A stretch of 7,397 nucleotides of DNA from Desulfotomaculum sp. (GTDB lineage Bacteria; Bacillota; Desulfotomaculia; Desulfotomaculales; Nap2-2B), in the NCBI GenBank assembly GCA_003445555.1, contig DMDI01000130.1, positions 1-7,397 on the forward strand. Direction: 5' to 3'. Position 1 is the first letter of the stretch. Each line of letters begins with the position of its first letter. The position numbers and the translations under genes were made by a program. Positions 6,676 to 7,397 of this stretch are shown here, one piece after another. The notes below the pieces were generated by a model. That model saw only the letters and a list, made by a program, of their open reading frames with translations, searched no databases and had not been told where the DNA came from.

Positions 6676-7128
6676 GTGGATCACTGCTTTTATATGCGGG
6701 AGGCTCTGGTCGAGGCAAGGAAAGCTTACGCACTTAATGAAGTGCCGGTAGGGTCAGTAGTAGTATTAAATAACCTGATTATTGGCCGGGGCCACAATTT
6801 GCGTGAAGTTTTAAGCGACGCCAGCGCGCACGCTGAAATCCTGGCCCTGAGGGAAGCCGCCCGCCACAAAGGGGACTGGCGTTTAAACGAAGCCGCTATA
6901 TACGTAACCATTGAGCCTTGTGCCATGTGTGCGGGGGCGTTGGTGCAGTTCCGGGTCCAAACCTTGGTTTACGGGGCCCGCGACTTAAAGGCAGGAGCGG
7001 TGGATTCGGGATTAAATATTGTCAGGGAGCCCCGGTTTAATCACCAGGTGGAAGTTGTTAGCGGTGTTTTGGAAGTAGAATGCCGGGAAATAATCCAGGA
7101 TTTTTTTAGAAACTTAAGAGAAAAATAA
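6676..7128 (+). CDS. tadA: tRNA-specific adenosine deaminase (tRNA-Arg A34 to inosine)
   Basis: TadA deaminates the wobble adenosine of tRNA-Arg(ACG) to inosine, which allows CGU, CGC and CGA codons to be read. It is normally an essential zinc enzyme acting as a homodimer in the cytoplasm. From the GTG at 6676 the protein has 150 residues, a normal length, and begins MDHCFYMREALVEARKAY, matching the family. The zinc and catalytic motifs are HAE at 52-54 (H52 ligand, E54 proton shuttle) and PCAMC at 81-85 (C82 and C85 ligands). NEVPVGSVVV (21-30) is the usual substrate-pocket strand. An upstream GTG at 6649 would add nine residues (MVWFRRSRF) that look like leader sequence. The gene has its own promoter and runs 14 bp from a tRNA-Ser gene, so the tRNAs probably share its transcript. 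Confidence 0.95.
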   Translation: MDHCFYMREALVEARKAYALNEVPVGSVVVLNNLIIGRGHNLREVLSDASAHAEILALREAARHKGDWRLNEAAIYVTIEPCAMCAGALVQFRVQTLVYGARDLKAGAVDSGLNIVREPRFNHQVEVVSGVLEVECREIIQDFFRNLREK

Positions 7129-7142
7129 AAATATAACCAAGC

Positions 7143-7237
7143 GGAGAGATGGCCGAGTCCGGTTGAAGGCCCTCGACTCGAAAACGAATAGACGGCTAAA
7201 AGCTGTCGCGTGGGTTCGAATCCCACTCTCTCCGCCA
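7143..7237 (+). tRNA. tRNA-Ser(CGA) with a mispaired anticodon stem
   Basis: This is a class II tRNA of 95 nt including an encoded CCA (7235-7237). The acceptor stem GGAGAGA/TCTCTCC is perfect, as is the T arm (GTGGG-TTCGAAT-CCCAC). The long variable arm GACGGCT-AAA-AGCTGTC (7191-7207) has 7 pairs with one G-T. The loop CTCGAAA gives anticodon CGA at 7179-7181, which reads UCG. The anticodon stem CTCGA (7172-7176) against ACGAA (7184-7188) has two mismatches: C-A at 27-43 and A-A at 31-39. Only three central pairs remain. It may be a decaying or non-functional copy, since tRNA-Ser(UGA) can also read UCG, or a sequencing error may be involved. Confidence 0.85.
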
Positions 7238-7252
7238 AAGAAAATTTTACGG

Positions 7253-7347
7253 GGAGGGATGGCCGAGTCCGGTCGAAGGCGCTCGCCTGGAGAGCGAGTA
7301 GACGGCTAAAAGCTGTCTCGTGGGTTCGAATCCCACTCTCTCCGCCA
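7253..7347 (+). tRNA. tRNA-Ser(GGA)
   Basis: This 95-nt class II tRNA has an encoded CCA (7345-7347), acceptor GGAGGGA/TCTCTCC with one G-T pair, a fully paired anticodon stem CTCGC/GCGAG (7282-7286/7294-7298) and a long variable arm identical to its neighbour's. The loop CTGGAGA gives anticodon GGA (7289-7291), reading UCC and UCU. It differs from the tRNA-Ser 15 bp upstream at 9 of 95 positions, so the pair arose by tandem duplication. Position 37 is G, where tRNAs with A36 usually carry A. Confidence 0.93.
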
Positions 7348-7379
7348 GCCAGTTTGGGCTTGATTTACCGCTGATTTTG

Positions 7380-7397
7380 GCCGTGCTAGACGGGGAG
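7380..7397 (+). ncRNA. ffs: 5' end of a large-type SRP RNA (truncated by window)
   Basis: GCCGTGCTAGACGGGGAG at the window edge closely matches, from memory, the conserved 5' Alu-domain start of Firmicute SRP RNA (GCCGUGCUAAGCGGGGAG in Bacillus scRNA). The position after tadA also fits, since the SRP RNA gene follows tadA and precedes dnaX in B. subtilis. The exact 5' end is unknown and may lie a few bases upstream. No convincing separate promoter is visible in the 32 bp after the tRNA, so it may be processed from the tadA-tRNA transcript. Only 18 nt can be seen. Confidence 0.65.

Noticed and set aside
7041..7238. Reverse-strand open frame starting MAERVGFEPTRQLL
   Set aside because: It is the antisense of the tRNA-Ser gene plus the end of tadA. 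The ERVGFEPTR peptide is a well-known artefact of translating tRNA-Ser backwards.
7360..7388. TTGATT as a -35 for a separate SRP RNA promoter
   Set aside because: The correctly spaced -10 position reads GTGCTA, a poor match, and would lie within the SRP RNA itself.

Overview
The window is a compact run of housekeeping genes, all on the + strand, from what looks like a Bacillota (Firmicutes) genome, most likely of the Clostridia / Desulfotomaculum-Pelotomaculum kind. The evidence is a bifunctional BirA directly followed by a type III pantothenate kinase, strong GGAGG-type ribosome sites with GTG starts, CCA-encoding tRNA-Ser genes, and the order tadA - tRNA-Ser - start of a large SRP RNA. The last order resembles the tadA - scr - dnaX order of Bacillus subtilis. 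The genus is only a guess.

Layout: birA (56-1057) and coaX (1063-1836) are 5 bp apart and probably co-transcribed. A 108-bp repeat element separates coaX from nadE (1947-3707), a two-domain glutamine-dependent NAD+ synthetase. A repeat-filled 118-bp spacer leads to rmuC (3826-5190), and rarA/mgsA (5245-6579) follows. A good sigma-A promoter with an extended -10 (6608-6636) starts a new unit: tadA (6676-7128), two tandem tRNA-Ser genes (7143-7237 and 7253-7347), and probably the 5' end of the SRP RNA (from about 7380), cut by the window edge. No gene-free stretch exceeds 300 bp.

Functionally, the first three genes concern cofactors: biotin loading and sensing, the first step of CoA synthesis, and the last step of NAD+ synthesis. 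rmuC and rarA concern recombination and stalled-fork maintenance. The tadA block concerns translation and protein targeting (tRNA-Arg wobble editing, tRNA-Ser, SRP RNA).

The most unusual content is a set of short palindromic repeats that sit inside or on the edges of these genes. A perfect 36-bp palindrome lies in frame inside nadE, where it encodes exactly 12 residues of the inter-domain linker. A second copy with the same 28-bp core lies 1 kb away in the nadE-rmuC spacer. A different hairpin repeat supplies the last residues of BirA. A third element, made of inverted 7-bp repeats around a hairpin, begins on the coaX stop codon and ends in the nadE ribosome site. Separately, the first tRNA-Ser has a damaged anticodon stem. 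I see no CRISPR array, transposase, phage gene or defence operon.
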